This document shows positions 51,422 through 62,094 of a DNA stretch of 64,000 nucleotides, piece by piece. This stretch comes from Rhodococcus sp. IEGM 1409 (GTDB lineage: Bacteria > Actinomycetota > Actinomycetes > Mycobacteriales > Mycobacteriaceae), in the NCBI RefSeq assembly GCF_030056735.1, contig NZ_JASHKN010000006.1, positions 186,001 to 250,000 of the forward strand. The letters run 5' to 3'. Position 1 is the first letter of the stretch. Each line of letters opens with the position of its first letter. The notes under the pieces are model-generated. The model made no database searches, was not told the DNA's origin, and saw only the letters and a program-made list of their open reading frames with translations. The position numbers and the translations under genes are program-made.

Positions 51422-53461
51422 ATGGCGCCCCAACCCGTAGTCGACAACGCGGCCACGACGCGACGCACGCACATCATCCGGACAGTTCTCGCTGTCCTCG
51501 TCATCGCACCACTGTCGATTGCGGCGTTCTACATGTGGGCACTGTGGGATCCGGGCGACACGGTCAACCGCTTGCCCGTCGCCATCGTCAACGCGGATGC
51601 GGGCACAGAACTCGACGGAACACGTCTGCAGGCCGGCGATGACGTTGTTGCCGCGCTCGTCGAGAGCGGTGACGTTGCGTGGAAGGTCGTTTCGGAACAG
51701 GAAGCAGCCGACGGCGTCAACGACGGCACCTATTACTTCTCCGTTGCCATCCCCAAGACGTTCAGCGCGGACGTGGCCAGTGCCGCGTCGGGTTCGGGCC
51801 GTAAAGCCGAGCTCGACGTCTTGTACAACGACTACAACAGCCTGGTCGCCGGCCCGGTCGGTGAAAGCATCGTCGCTCAGGTGCGCTCCGCGGTCTCGGA
51901 GTCGATCGGTGAGCAGTCCATCGACCAGGTGCTGGTCGGGTTGGGTGAACTCGGAACAGGATTCGGCGAAGCCGCGGCAGGCGCACAACAGCTTTCGGAC
52001 GGGTCCTCCGAAGCGCTTGCCGGAACCAACGAGCTCTACGCCGGAAGCCAGGAACTGGCCACCGGTATGGGTGAAGCAAATCAGGGCGGCAAGGAGCTGG
52101 CCGCCGGGGCCGGCGAGTTGGCCGCTGGAGCAAACGAAGCTGCTGCGGGTTCGGGCGAGCTGAGCAGCGGCCTCGACCAGTTGGTCGGGGGAACCGCCGA
52201 ACTCGGCGCGGGTGCTCGTCAGATCAGCGAAGTGGTCGACATGGTCACCACCCCGGTACTCGATCTCGCCGGGTCCTCCGACGCCGTCGTCGGTCAGATC
52301 GACGCCCTCACGTCGATGCTGAGAAACTCGACTGATCCGGTCTCCGCCGGACTCGTCGAAGCACTCGGCGGACTGCGGGCCTCCTTGACTACCCAACCGT
52401 CCGGCGACGACGTGATCGCTCAGCTCGGTCAGCTTCGCGACGGTGCGCGGGAGATTTCGCGGCAACTCACCGATCCGAGCAGTGACTACCGCGGTGGCCT
52501 GCTCGCAGCGGCGGCAGGCGCAGGTGAACTCAACACAGGACTCGGCCAACTGTCCGACGGCGCAGGCCAACTCGCTACCGGCGCACAGGAACTCTCCACA
52601 GGCCTCGGGCAGCTGGACGTCGGAAATATTGCGCTCCGTGACGGTCTCGGTCAGCTCGCGGCCGGCGTCGGCGAGCTCGACGCGGGTAGCGCCGAACTGG
52701 CGACCGGTTTGTCCGACGGCGCCGCCCAGGTGCCGCAGTTCTCGGACGACGAACGTGCCACCACGGCCAATCTGCTGTCTTCACCCGTTGCCGTCGACGC
52801 GCGGAACAACAATCCCGCAGCTGGTTTCGGACCGGGAGCCGTCCCAGCCGTGATCTCGGTGGCATTGTTCCTGTGCGGAATTCTCACGTGGTTCGTCGTC
52901 CGTCCTCGACGCGGACGTTCCCTGAACTCGCACACGAGCGTGGTGCGTGAGGGGCTGCGCCGCTACCGCATTCCCGCCCTGGTCACCTTGGTTGCGGCAC
53001 TCGTGTTGTCGGTGGTCTCACTGACCGTGGCAAACGTCGAACCACCGAGTGTCCTGGCGATGATCGCAGTGATGCTCCTGGTGGGCGCCGCCGCCGTCAG
53101 CTCGGGCAGGCTCTTCACCGTTGTGTTCGGAGCCGTCAACGGAACCTTTATCGCTCTGGGCGCCTTGATGATTCAGATCTTCGCGTTCGGTGCGGTGTAC
53201 CCCATCGAACAGATGCCGACGGTCCTGCAGTGGCTGCACGCTCTGATGCCACTCACGTGGGCGCGCAACGCGATGCGCATGGTCCTTGTCGGATACTACG
53301 GCCCGAAATTCTGGCTGGCAGTCCTCGCTCTGGCTGCCTTGGTGATCGGAGCTGTCCTGTTCACCATCTGGTGGCGCCGCCGACAAGAACCGCAGACCGA
53401 CGCCGACGACGACGCGCCGATCACCGAGGAGATCGTGTACCTCCAGCCAACGCAAACGTGA
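51422..53461 (+). CDS. YhgE/Pip-family membrane protein
   Basis: A 679-residue membrane protein. One N-terminal transmembrane helix (VLAVLVIAPLSIAAFYMWAL) is followed by a long extracytoplasmic part with many tandem coiled-coil-type heptads (GELAAGANEAAAGSGELSSG and similar, about residues 175-250 and 365-440). Then comes a C-terminal ABC-2-like block of about five helices. This architecture defines the YhgE/Pip group, related to phage-infection proteins and to type VII secretion accessory factors. ATG 51422 is preferred. Substrate and role are unknown. Confidence 0.88.
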   Translation: MAPQPVVDNAATTRRTHIIRTVLAVLVIAPLSIAAFYMWALWDPGDTVNRLPVAIVNADAGTELDGTRLQAGDDVVAALVESGDVAWKVVSEQEAADGVNDGTYYFSVAIPKTFSADVASAASGSGRKAELDVLYNDYNSLVAGPVGESIVAQVRSAVSESIGEQSIDQVLVGLGELGTGFGEAAAGAQQLSDGSSEALAGTNELYAGSQELATGMGEANQGGKELAAGAGELAAGANEAAAGSGELSSGLDQLVGGTAELGAGARQISEVVDMVTTPVLDLAGSSDAVVGQIDALTSMLRNSTDPVSAGLVEALGGLRASLTTQPSGDDVIAQLGQLRDGAREISRQLTDPSSDYRGGLLAAAAGAGELNTGLGQLSDGAGQLATGAQELSTGLGQLDVGNIALRDGLGQLAAGVGELDAGSAELATGLSDGAAQVPQFSDDERATTANLLSSPVAVDARNNNPAAGFGPGAVPAVISVALFLCGILTWFVVRPRRGRSLNSHTSVVREGLRRYRIPALVTLVAALVLSVVSLTVANVEPPSVLAMIAVMLLVGAAAVSSGRLFTVVFGAVNGTFIALGALMIQIFAFGAVYPIEQMPTVLQWLHALMPLTWARNAMRMVLVGYYGPKFWLAVLALAALVIGAVLFTIWWRRRQEPQTDADDDAPITEEIVYLQPTQT

Positions 53462-53483
53462 GTCGGCGCGAACGTGAATCGGA

Positions 53484-54683
53484 TCAGCGTACGAGCGTCG
53501 TACGCATCAACATGACGTTGTAGTCGGCCCACGTGGTGGCAAGGAAGTACAGATCCGAACCGCTGGACCACGGGTGGATGTATGCCGCGTAGATACCGGG
53601 AACCTCGACCAGATTGACCAATGTTTCCGGTGCCGTCCACGGACCGACCGGACTGGGAGCGGTTCGCATCACGATCGAGCTGAACGCATCGGCGTACATC
53701 GCCACGAACTTGCCGAGGAACTCGTTGTACTGAACGGAGACCTCACCGATGCGGCCGTCCATGGCGGGTACGGCCGCAGCAGGATCGGCGCGGATCCAGC
53801 CACTTCCGTTCCAGTACTCGTAGGCGGAAAGATCGAGTATCGAACCCTCGGAGACGCGAGAAAGCCGAACCTCTCCGGATCGTCCTGCGGGCGTTCCGTA
53901 GTTGTAGACGAACCCGCCGTCTTTCACCATCGAACTCATCTGGAAGTTCTCACTACCGGCAACGGGACCGACACCGGCGGGAAGAACACCACCGATGTTG
54001 GGGCGCAGCGTTTCCGGACGCGTCGTCCAGGTTTCGCCGTTGTCGGACGACGTCGCAATCTGTGAGTAGTTGGTGCTCCACTGCCCAGCCTCACCCCAGT
54101 TGCGCACCGACATGTAGCTCAGATACTGCACACCGTTCACGGCGATGCCGCTGGTGGGGATACTGGAAGCCTCGACGCCCGGAATCTTCAGACCGGAGAT
54201 GATCTCGCGTGCCTGACCGGTGCCGTCCATCGGCGCACTGTCGATACGCATCCCGTCGGCCAGTACCTGGTCCGAGCTGCGGAAAAGTACATTGCTTCGC
54301 CACTCGCCCACCAAACCGTCACAGGCGGGGTTGCGGCTGAGCCCGGTGGTGTCACCGAAAGCGGTCAGAATCTGACCGGCACCGTTGTCCCACATGATGC
54401 CCAGGTCGGTGCCGAGTACGTTGAAGCGATCGACAGTTTTGTTGGGACTGTATGTTCCGGTGACTTTCTCGATCGCGACCGTGCGCCCTGACAGGCCAGG
54501 CAACCCTCCGGTGTTGCCGTTGAGCCACGGCGCCGCATTGGCCGGCCCTCCGGTACTACCGACACCACTCACTCCGACGCATCCCGGCGCCGCAGCCGCC
54601 GGCGAAGCCACCGCCGTGACGGCAGCAACTGCAACCGCAGCGACTATCCCGGACACCCCCAACGATCTCCTCACGCGAAACAT
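53484..54683 (-). CDS. Secreted DUF4185 protein, probable endo-D-arabinanase (GH183), paralogue
   Basis: A 399-residue secreted paralogue of the 46715-47884 product. After a signal peptide (GIVAAVAVAAVTAVASPAAA) the motifs match one by one: FNVLGTDLGIMWDNGAGQIL, AFGDTTGLS, WRSNVLFRSSD, NYSQIATSSDNGETW and the closing TTWADYNVMLMRTTL. ATG 54683 with GGGGGAG upstream is chosen; codons to 54752 lie in the promoter region. The two copies probably differ in substrate or regulation. Confidence 0.87.
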   Translation of the reverse strand: MFRVRRSLGVSGIVAAVAVAAVTAVASPAAAAPGCVGVSGVGSTGGPANAAPWLNGNTGGLPGLSGRTVAIEKVTGTYSPNKTVDRFNVLGTDLGIMWDNGAGQILTAFGDTTGLSRNPACDGLVGEWRSNVLFRSSDQVLADGMRIDSAPMDGTGQAREIISGLKIPGVEASSIPTSGIAVNGVQYLSYMSVRNWGEAGQWSTNYSQIATSSDNGETWTTRPETLRPNIGGVLPAGVGPVAGSENFQMSSMVKDGGFVYNYGTPAGRSGEVRLSRVSEGSILDLSAYEYWNGSGWIRADPAAAVPAMDGRIGEVSVQYNEFLGKFVAMYADAFSSIVMRTAPSPVGPWTAPETLVNLVEVPGIYAAYIHPWSSGSDLYFLATTWADYNVMLMRTTLVR

Positions 54684-54786
54684 GACTCCCCCAAGGCCGG
54701 GATTGTTGGTGTTGTCGTCGTCGTTCCCCCCGAACCTCGGACAATCTAGCAACTGCAGTCACAGATAGCCCAATCAGACAAAGACA

Positions 54787-54833
54787 CGAAAAGGCCTGAA
54801 AGTCATAGTAGTTCAGACTTTCAGGCCTTTTCG
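54787..54833. terminator. 18-bp-stem terminator of the leftward catabolic operon
   Basis: Perfect 18-base arms (54787-54804 and 54816-54833) with an 11-nt loop lie 24 bp beyond the stop of the last SDR gene. Runs of A and T within the arms give pyrimidine-rich ends in both directions. It likely ends the catabolic operon before the DUF4185 promoter. Confidence 0.85.
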
Positions 54834-54856
54834 GACAGAGGGAATCGGTCAGTTGG

Positions 54857-55638
54857 TCAGCGCGTTCCGCTCGTACCGCCGTCGAGTGGGATCACCGTCC
54901 CGGTCAGATAAGCCCCGGCACGCGAAGCCAGGAAGATAGCCAGACCTGCGGCATCCTGGGGAGTTCCGACCCTACCCAACGGGACCGAGTCCGCCACAGC
55001 CTTTGCGCTCTGCTCGTCCTCGAGAAGGAAGGCCATCATTTTCGACGGGAACGGACCCGGTGCAATGGCATTGACCGTGATCTGCTCCCCCGCAAGCGTT
55101 GCCGCCAACTTGCGCGTCAACATGTGCACCGCAGCCTTACTGGCTCCGTACGAGAAGTTCTCCGAACCCGAAACCACGAGCCCGTCGATCGATCCGATAT
55201 TGATCACGCGCGCGGGATCTTCCGAAGTGGCAGCAGAACGCAACTGTGGCAACAGCTTCTGAGTCAAGAGGAAGATCGCCTTGACGTTGATGTCGAAAAT
55301 CTTGTCGAAGCCGGCAGCCGGAAAATCGTCGACGGGAGCACCCCACGTGGCACCGGCGTTGTTGACCAGCACGTCGAGCGTCGGCGAAATCTCCGCGACC
55401 TTCGCAGCGAGGCTCTCGATCCCCTCGTCGGTGGACAGATCGGCCGGGTGCGAGATGCAGGTGCCGAACTTGGAAAGCTCCCGCGCGGCTTCGTCACATG
55501 CTTCGGCTTTTCGGGCCGAAATGACGACCGTCGCTCCGCCTTCGACAAATCCGCGAGCGATCATGTATCCGATACCGCGTGATCCACCGGTGACCACGAC
55601 AGTCTTTCCACTGACGTCGAACAGTCCCTCGATCAAGC

Positions 55639-55642
<4 letters not shown>
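54857..55642 (-). CDS. Short-chain dehydrogenase/reductase
   Basis: A 261-residue classical SDR. The cofactor motif is [18 protein letters not shown], the NNAGATWG strand follows, and the catalytic Ser, Tyr and Lys are in INIGSIDGL and [11 protein letters not shown]. It would oxidise a hydroxyacyl-CoA or a related alcohol. It starts at 55642, overlapping the thiolase stop (ATGA). It is the last gene of the operon, followed by a strong terminator. Confidence 0.88.
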
Positions 55643-56838
<1,196 letters not shown>

Positions 56839-56866
56839 CGGGGAAACCTTTCGTCGAACACGAAGT

Positions 56867-56912
56867 GCTGTGCGCCTTTATTAACCACCAGGGGTTAATA
56901 AAGGCGCACAGC
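56867..56912. repeat. 20-bp perfect inverted repeat between operon genes
   Basis: Arms 56867-56886 and 56893-56912 are exactly complementary with a 6-nt loop. The element lies between the quinone-oxidoreductase stop (56919) and the thiolase start (56838), both leftward. It could terminate part of the transcripts, stabilise an mRNA end, or bind a regulator. No T-tract follows. Confidence 0.8.
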
Positions 56913-56918
56913 AAAGAA

Positions 56919-57902
56919 TCAGGGCTGGAACACGACGCGACCGACAGTGGTGCCGTCGCCGAGGCGACCGATACCGTCGGCAACGTCCGTCAACGACAAT
57001 CGCTCGCTGATCAGTGGTTTGACCAGGCCGGCATCGGCGAGCCTGGTGAGCTCGACGTGGCAATCGTCGATGGCCTGCTGGTTGTAGGCCTTGTACAGCC
57101 CCCAGTGCAGACCGATGATCGAATAGTTCTTGATGAGAGCATGATTGAGAGCCGGCTGCGGAATCGTGCCACCCGCGAAGCCGATGATGACGATCCGTCC
57201 TTCGAAGGCGATGCACTTGGTGGACTTCGCGTAGGCATCGCCGCCGACCGGATCGAAGACCACGTCGGCGCCCTTGCCGCCGGTGAACTCCTTGACCGCT
57301 GCCACGAAGTCCTCACTGTGACGGTCGACGACCAGATCTGCCCCGAGCTTGCGCGCGTACTCTGCCTTGTCCGGCCCACCGACAACACCGATCACCTTGG
57401 CGCCTGCAGCCTTACCGAGTTGCACTGCAGCACTACCCACACCACCCGCAGCGGCGTGCACCAACAAGGTTTCGCCTTCGAGCAGCCGCGTGCGGCGATG
57501 TAGAGCGAACCACGCCGTCTGATAGCCGATACTCAGCGCGGAGGCTTCCGCGTCGTCGAGAGCCGACGGCGCCGGGAACGTGTTGCTCTGATCCAGCACC
57601 GAGTACTCGGCGAATCCGCCGGACGGCAGACTCGGGTTACCGATCACACGGTCCCCCACCGCGAACTTGGTCACCGATTCACCGACCGAGACCACTTCAC
57701 CACACAGTTCGACTCCAGGGGTGAAGGGCAGCGGCGGCTTGATCTGATACTCACCGCGGCACATGAGGACGTCGGGGAAGTTGGCCGGAGCCGCCAGCAC
57801 CTTCACCAACATCTCCGTCGCATTGGGGGTGGGATCCGCGATCTCCTCCAATGCGAGTACATCGCGGGGTTCACCGAGTTCGTTGACGCGCCAAGCCTTC
57901 AC
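56919..57902 (-). CDS. Quinone-oxidoreductase-like MDR enzyme
   Basis: A 327-residue zinc-independent medium-chain oxidoreductase. The start MKAWRVNELGEPRDVLAL, the ELCGEVVSVGESVTKFAVGD stretch and the cofactor motif LLVHAAAGGVGSAAVQLGKA are typical of the NADPH:quinone/enoyl reductase group. It may reduce an enoyl-CoA or quinone intermediate of the operon's substrate. It sits 31 bp downstream of the acyl-CoA dehydrogenase pair. It lacks the zinc-ligand cysteines of alcohol dehydrogenases. Confidence 0.88.
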   Translation of the reverse strand: MKAWRVNELGEPRDVLALEEIADPTPNATEMLVKVLAAPANFPDVLMCRGEYQIKPPLPFTPGVELCGEVVSVGESVTKFAVGDRVIGNPSLPSGGFAEYSVLDQSNTFPAPSALDDAEASALSIGYQTAWFALHRRTRLLEGETLLVHAAAGGVGSAAVQLGKAAGAKVIGVVGGPDKAEYARKLGADLVVDRHSEDFVAAVKEFTGGKGADVVFDPVGGDAYAKSTKCIAFEGRIVIIGFAGGTIPQPALNHALIKNYSIIGLHWGLYKAYNQQAIDDCHVELTRLADAGLVKPLISERLSLTDVADGIGRLGDGTTVGRVVFQP

Positions 57903-57933
57903 AGCAATTCTCCAGACAGATAGTGGATGAGAT

Positions 57934-59031
57934 TCAGGACGAGATCGGGAGGTCGACCAACTCGGCGAGACGTGCCCGATGCTGATACGCGGTTCCCAGC
58001 GACAACTGGTCGCTCTTCGCCCGCTTGAGGTACAGGTGCGCCGGATACTCCCACGTCATTCCGATACCACCGTGGAGTTGGACGCATTCTTCGGCAGCAT
58101 GAACCGCGACGCCGCTGCAGAATGCCTGGGCCACCGTCGCTGCGATCGCCGCATCGGCGTCGCCGCGTGCATAGGTGTCCGCCGCATATCGTGCTGCCGC
58201 ACCCGAGGAACTGACTTCGAGCCAGAGATCGGCGAGGCGGTGCTTGATCGCCTGATACGAACCGATCGCCCGGCCGAACTGCTTGCGCTCCTTCACATAC
58301 GCGAGGGTCGTCTCGAGGCACCACTGAGCCACGGCGAACTGTTCGGACGCCAGAAGTGCGCTTCCGCAGAGCAACGCTTCCTCAACCGCCTGAGCGGCAT
58401 CGCCGTTGTCGACCCGGACCGACGGCGCCCCCGAGAACTCGACGTCCGCCAATCGGCGCGTCATGTCCAGGGACAGAACCGGCGTGACGGTAGCGTCGGC
58501 GATCCGAACGGTGTGCAGCTCCACACCGCTCTCACCGGCAACCGGAACAACAAGAACATCGGACTCGGCGACGCCGGCAACCGTCGTGACGCTGCCGACG
58601 AGTCCATCCGCCGTTGCCTTGACAGTGGGTGTGAATGTTCCCGGTGCAGTGGATAACGGGACGACCAGAGCGGCCGTCGAATCCCCCGCTGCCAATTGAC
58701 CGAGCACGTCTGTCTCGCCCGCTTTCAACAACGCCGTCGTCGCCAGCACAGCACTGGTGAAGAACGGAACGGGAGCGACCGCACGTCCGATCTCCTCCAT
58801 CACGACCGCCGCCTCACGCGTGGACGCACCTGCCCCGCCCAGTTCCTCGGGTACCAGCAGTCCCGCCAAACCGAGTTCCGACGCCAGTGACTTCCACAGT
58901 CCGGTGAAGTCGGCGGACACGTCGTCGTAAGCCGTGACCACGGTATCGGCGCCGGCCCGCTCACTCAGCAGTCGTCTGACGCTGGCACGCAGATCTTGTT
59001 CGGTCTCGGAATACAGCAGATCGGCGCTCAT
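57934..59031 (-). CDS. Acyl-CoA dehydrogenase, probable non-catalytic subunit of a pair
   Basis: A 365-residue acyl-CoA dehydrogenase-fold protein with FAD-binding and dimer helices (KERKQFGRAIGSYQAIKHRL, CVQLHGGIGMTWEYPAHLY). The C-terminal segment that normally holds the catalytic glutamate reads KRAKSDQLSLGTAY, so the YEGT-type Glu is absent. Its gene overlaps the stop of the next upstream ACAD gene (59028-59031). This matches the two-gene, alpha2beta2 ACADs of actinobacterial steroid and lipid breakdown. Confidence 0.88.
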   Translation of the reverse strand: MSADLLYSETEQDLRASVRRLLSERAGADTVVTAYDDVSADFTGLWKSLASELGLAGLLVPEELGGAGASTREAAVVMEEIGRAVAPVPFFTSAVLATTALLKAGETDVLGQLAAGDSTAALVVPLSTAPGTFTPTVKATADGLVGSVTTVAGVAESDVLVVPVAGESGVELHTVRIADATVTPVLSLDMTRRLADVEFSGAPSVRVDNGDAAQAVEEALLCGSALLASEQFAVAQWCLETTLAYVKERKQFGRAIGSYQAIKHRLADLWLEVSSSGAAARYAADTYARGDADAAIAATVAQAFCSGVAVHAAEECVQLHGGIGMTWEYPAHLYLKRAKSDQLSLGTAYQHRARLAELVDLPISS

Positions 59032-60221
59032 CGGGGTAGGTCCTTCCAGGCGATGTCCTTGTCGACGCGATGCTCGGGCGGCAACCCGAGTACTCGTTCT
59101 GCGATGACGTTGCGCAGGATCTCCGACGTTCCGCCTTCGATCGAATTGCCCTTGGCCCGCAGGTACCGGTATCCGGGTTCACGCCCGGTGAAGTCGACGG
59201 AATCCGGTCGACGCAGTGTCCAGTCGTCGTAACGCAGACCGGCTTCGCCGTGCAACTCGAGGTCGAAACCCGAAATCTGCTGGGCCAAACCGGCAAACGC
59301 GAGCTTCATTCCCGAGCCTTCGGGGCCGGGCTGTCCGGCGGCGAGCTGCTGGCGAAGCCGCTCACCGGTCAGACGCGCGACCTCCGATTCGGTCCAGAGC
59401 CGCATCAACTCGTCGTGCATCGCCGGGTTACGCAGCTCGGGCTCGTCGCGCCAGGCCTGCGCGACCTTTCCGATCATGCCGCCCTCACGCGGTGCGCCCG
59501 AACCGATGGCAACACGCTCGTTGTTCAGGGTGGTGGTCGCAACCTTCCATCCCTGACCTTCGGCTCCGAGGCGATTGGCGTCCGGAATCCTGACGTCCGT
59601 GAGGAATACCTCGTTGAATTCGGCCTCGCCGGTGATCTGGCGCAGCGGACGGACGTCGACGCCCGGGTCGGTCATGTCGCAGATGAAGTAGCTCAGACCC
59701 GCGTGTTTGGAGCGTGACGGATCGGTCCTGGCCACCAGAATCGCCAGCTGCGCGTTCTGCGCGCCCGACGTCCATACCTTCTGCCCGTTGACTATCCAAT
59801 CGTCGCCGTCGCGGACGGCGCGGGTAGCGACGGCCGCGAGGTCCGAACCTGCGCCCGGTTCGCTGAACAGCTGGCAGTAGACCGTCTCCGCAGTCCACAA
59901 CGGGCGCAGGAACTTCTGCTTCTGCTCCTCGGTACCGAAGGCAGCGATGGTCGGTGCCGCCATGCCCAGTCCGATCCCGTTCTTACCGGTGGCCGGGCCG
60001 GGTGCACCGGCGGCCTCCAGCTGAGCGTTCACCTGACGCTGAAAGCTCTGCGGTACACCGAGCCCCCCATGACCTTCGGGGAAATGGACCCACGCCAGTC
60101 CGGCGTCGAATCGTGCGCCGAGGAAATCCGATGCCGACACACTGCTCGGATCGTTCTCCGTGAGAAGCGTGTTCACCTTGTCGGTGAGGTCACGCGATAC
60201 TGCCTCTTCGTCGAAAGCCAT
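59028..60221 (-). CDS. Acyl-CoA dehydrogenase, probable catalytic subunit of a pair
   Basis: A 397-residue acyl-CoA dehydrogenase. FSEPGAGSDLAAV and QKVWTSGAQNAQLAILVART mark the flavin and substrate site, and KGNSIEGGTSEILRNVIAE carries the catalytic glutamate. It would introduce a 2,3-double bond in an acyl-CoA, passing electrons to electron-transfer flavoprotein. ATG 60221 with GAAGGA upstream is preferred over 60227. It overlaps the companion subunit gene, implying equal synthesis of both. Confidence 0.9.
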   Translation of the reverse strand: MAFDEEAVSRDLTDKVNTLLTENDPSSVSASDFLGARFDAGLAWVHFPEGHGGLGVPQSFQRQVNAQLEAAGAPGPATGKNGIGLGMAAPTIAAFGTEEQKQKFLRPLWTAETVYCQLFSEPGAGSDLAAVATRAVRDGDDWIVNGQKVWTSGAQNAQLAILVARTDPSRSKHAGLSYFICDMTDPGVDVRPLRQITGEAEFNEVFLTDVRIPDANRLGAEGQGWKVATTTLNNERVAIGSGAPREGGMIGKVAQAWRDEPELRNPAMHDELMRLWTESEVARLTGERLRQQLAAGQPGPEGSGMKLAFAGLAQQISGFDLELHGEAGLRYDDWTLRRPDSVDFTGREPGYRYLRAKGNSIEGGTSEILRNVIAERVLGLPPEHRVDKDIAWKDLPR

Positions 60222-60255
60222 GCCCATTCCTTCGGTTCGAGCGGTGAGCGGACGG

Positions 60256-61014
60256 TCAGTCCTTGGGTCCACCGGCAACGTAGACGACCTGACCGGAAAC
60301 AAAGCCTGCGCCTTCACTGACGAAGAACGACGCGGTGTGCGCGATATCCTCGGGCTGCCCGACGCGATTGACCGGAATCTGCGAAGCGGCAGCGGTCTTG
60401 AAGTCCTCGAAGCCGACTCCCATACGCTCGGCCGTTGCGGCGGTCATCTCGGTTTCGATGAATCCGGGGGCAATAGCGTTCGCGGTGACGCCGAACTTGC
60501 CCAGCTCGAAGGCCAATGTCTTGGTGAATCCCTGCATTCCGGCCTTCGCAGCGGAGTAGTTGACCTGTCCACGATTACCGAGAGCTGACGTGCTCGAGAG
60601 GTTCACGATGCGGCCGAACTTCGCTTCCACCATGTACTTCTGCACCGCACGCGACATGAGGAACGCTCCGCGTAGGTGGACGTTCATCACCGAATCCCAC
60701 TCGGCAACGCTCATCTTGAACAGAAGGTTGTCGCGAGTGATACCGGCATTGTTGATCAGTACGGTGGGTGCGCCCAGTTCTGCCGCAACACGATCCACCG
60801 CTGCAGCGACCGAAGCCTCGTCGGAGACGTCAGCGCCGACGGCCAGCGCCTGGCCGCCTGCAGCCTTGATCGCGTCGACGGTTCCGGCACACGCTGCTTC
60901 GTCGAGGTCGAGCACGGCGACGGCAAAGCCGTCTTCCGACAGTCGCTTGGCCACTGCCGCACCGATTCCGCGTGCTGCACCCGTGACAATTGCGGTTCTA
61001 CGTTCCTGGCTCAC
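60256..61014 (-). CDS. FabG-like short-chain dehydrogenase (3-oxoacyl reductase type)
   Basis: A 252-residue SDR very like FabG: AIVTGAARGIGAAVAKRL, the INNAGITRDNLLFKM loop and VNLSSTSALGNRGQVNYSAA with the catalytic Ser and Tyr, then Lys, and NAIAPGFIETEMT. It probably oxidises a 3-hydroxyacyl-CoA in this catabolic setting. It lies 34 bp upstream of the ACAD pair and 45 bp downstream of the kinase-like gene, so it is in the operon. Confidence 0.9.
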   Translation of the reverse strand: MSQERRTAIVTGAARGIGAAVAKRLSEDGFAVAVLDLDEAACAGTVDAIKAAGGQALAVGADVSDEASVAAAVDRVAAELGAPTVLINNAGITRDNLLFKMSVAEWDSVMNVHLRGAFLMSRAVQKYMVEAKFGRIVNLSSTSALGNRGQVNYSAAKAGMQGFTKTLAFELGKFGVTANAIAPGFIETEMTAATAERMGVGFEDFKTAAASQIPVNRVGQPEDIAHTASFFVSEGAGFVSGQVVYVAGGPKD

Positions 61015-61059
61015 TGGCCCTCCATAATTTCGTGATTCGACGGATACCGGAAGATCTCG

Positions 61060-62094
61060 TCAGATCCCGGCCTGATCTGCAATTTCCCTGGCTTTGGTCA
61101 CCAAGGCGTCAATACGCTCCACGGTGGGAGTTCCACTCTCGGCGGCATTCTGCGGTTCGTCGCGGGCGCGACGCATCACGCCTTCGGCGATCACGGCAAT
61201 CTTCCACAGTCCCAAGGTGTGCCAGAACTTCAGCGCAGCCGGATCCCGTCCGGTGGCCTCGAGATAGATCCTCGAGATCTCCTCACGCGAAGGGAATCCG
61301 GGGAGTGCCGATGCCGGAAAATCGCCGCCCGTGTTCTCCCCAGCTGCCGGCCAGTACGCCAACAAGCTTCCGACATCCGCCAACGGATCACCGAGTGTGC
61401 AGAGTTCCCAGTCGAGGGCCGCGACAACTTCTCCGTTCTGAGCGGAGGTGATCACGTTGCGTAGGTGAAAGTCGCCGTGCACCAACGTGGTTTCGGTATG
61501 AGCCGGCTGAGCCGCAATGAGGCGTCGGGTGAGATCGTCCAGATCGGGGCATTCCCGCGTCTTCGACTGTTCCCACTGACCACCCCAACGCTTCAGCTGC
61601 CGTGCGGCGTAGGGCTTGTGGCTCGCCAAGTCGTCGAGGCCGGCCTGCTTCAGATCCACGGCGTGTATCTTCGCCAGCGTCCGAGCGAGCGAGATGCCGA
61701 TTGCCCGACGACGATCTTCCGACAACGCTTCCGCGAGCGGCATCCGGTCCACCACTTCGCCGTCCACGAATTCCATGAGGAGCAGCGGGACTTCGGTGAC
61801 GGCCGGGTCTTCGGTCAACCCGAATACGCGCGGAGAAGGCACCTCGGTGGATTCGAGAGCGCTCAGGATTCGAGCTTCGCGCGCCACGTCGTGTGCCGAG
61901 GCCAGAAGGTGACCCAGCGGTGGGCGTCGTAGAACCCAGCGATGGCCGCCCTGATCACGGACCAGGTATGTGAGATTGGACTGCCCCAGGCCAATTCGAT
62001 CGAAGGACAGCGGCCCGCTGAAGTCGATCCCCAGGCCTGCTATCCACCCGGTGACCGCTTCGGTATCGAGTCCCACGACTCCGACGCTAGCCAC
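61060..62094 (-). CDS. APH-like kinase, ACAD10/11- and LvaA-related
   Basis: A protein of about 344 residues with an APH-type kinase fold. The P-loop-like LGQSNLTYLVRDQGGHRWVL is followed by RRPPLGHLLASAHDVAREAR; the catalytic loop is LVHGDFHLRNVITS and the metal loop DWELCTLGDPLADVG. These are the marks of the family found as the N-terminal domain of animal ACAD10/ACAD11 and as LvaA in Pseudomonas putida, which phosphorylates the 4-hydroxyl of 4-hydroxyacyl-CoAs. GTG 62094 overlaps the upstream SDR stop; GTG 62073 is an alternative. The substrate here is inferred. Confidence 0.87.
   Translation of the reverse strand: MASVGVVGLDTEAVTGWIAGLGIDFSGPLSFDRIGLGQSNLTYLVRDQGGHRWVLRRPPLGHLLASAHDVAREARILSALESTEVPSPRVFGLTEDPAVTEVPLLLMEFVDGEVVDRMPLAEALSEDRRRAIGISLARTLAKIHAVDLKQAGLDDLASHKPYAARQLKRWGGQWEQSKTRECPDLDDLTRRLIAAQPAHTETTLVHGDFHLRNVITSAQNGEVVAALDWELCTLGDPLADVGSLLAYWPAAGENTGGDFPASALPGFPSREEISRIYLEATGRDPAALKFWHTLGLWKIAVIAEGVMRRARDEPQNAAESGTPTVERIDALVTKAREIADQAGI

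Noticed and set aside
50852..52570. 572-codon minus-strand reading frame
   Set aside because: It mirrors the heptad-repeat region of the YhgE/Pip gene and has no recognisable domain.
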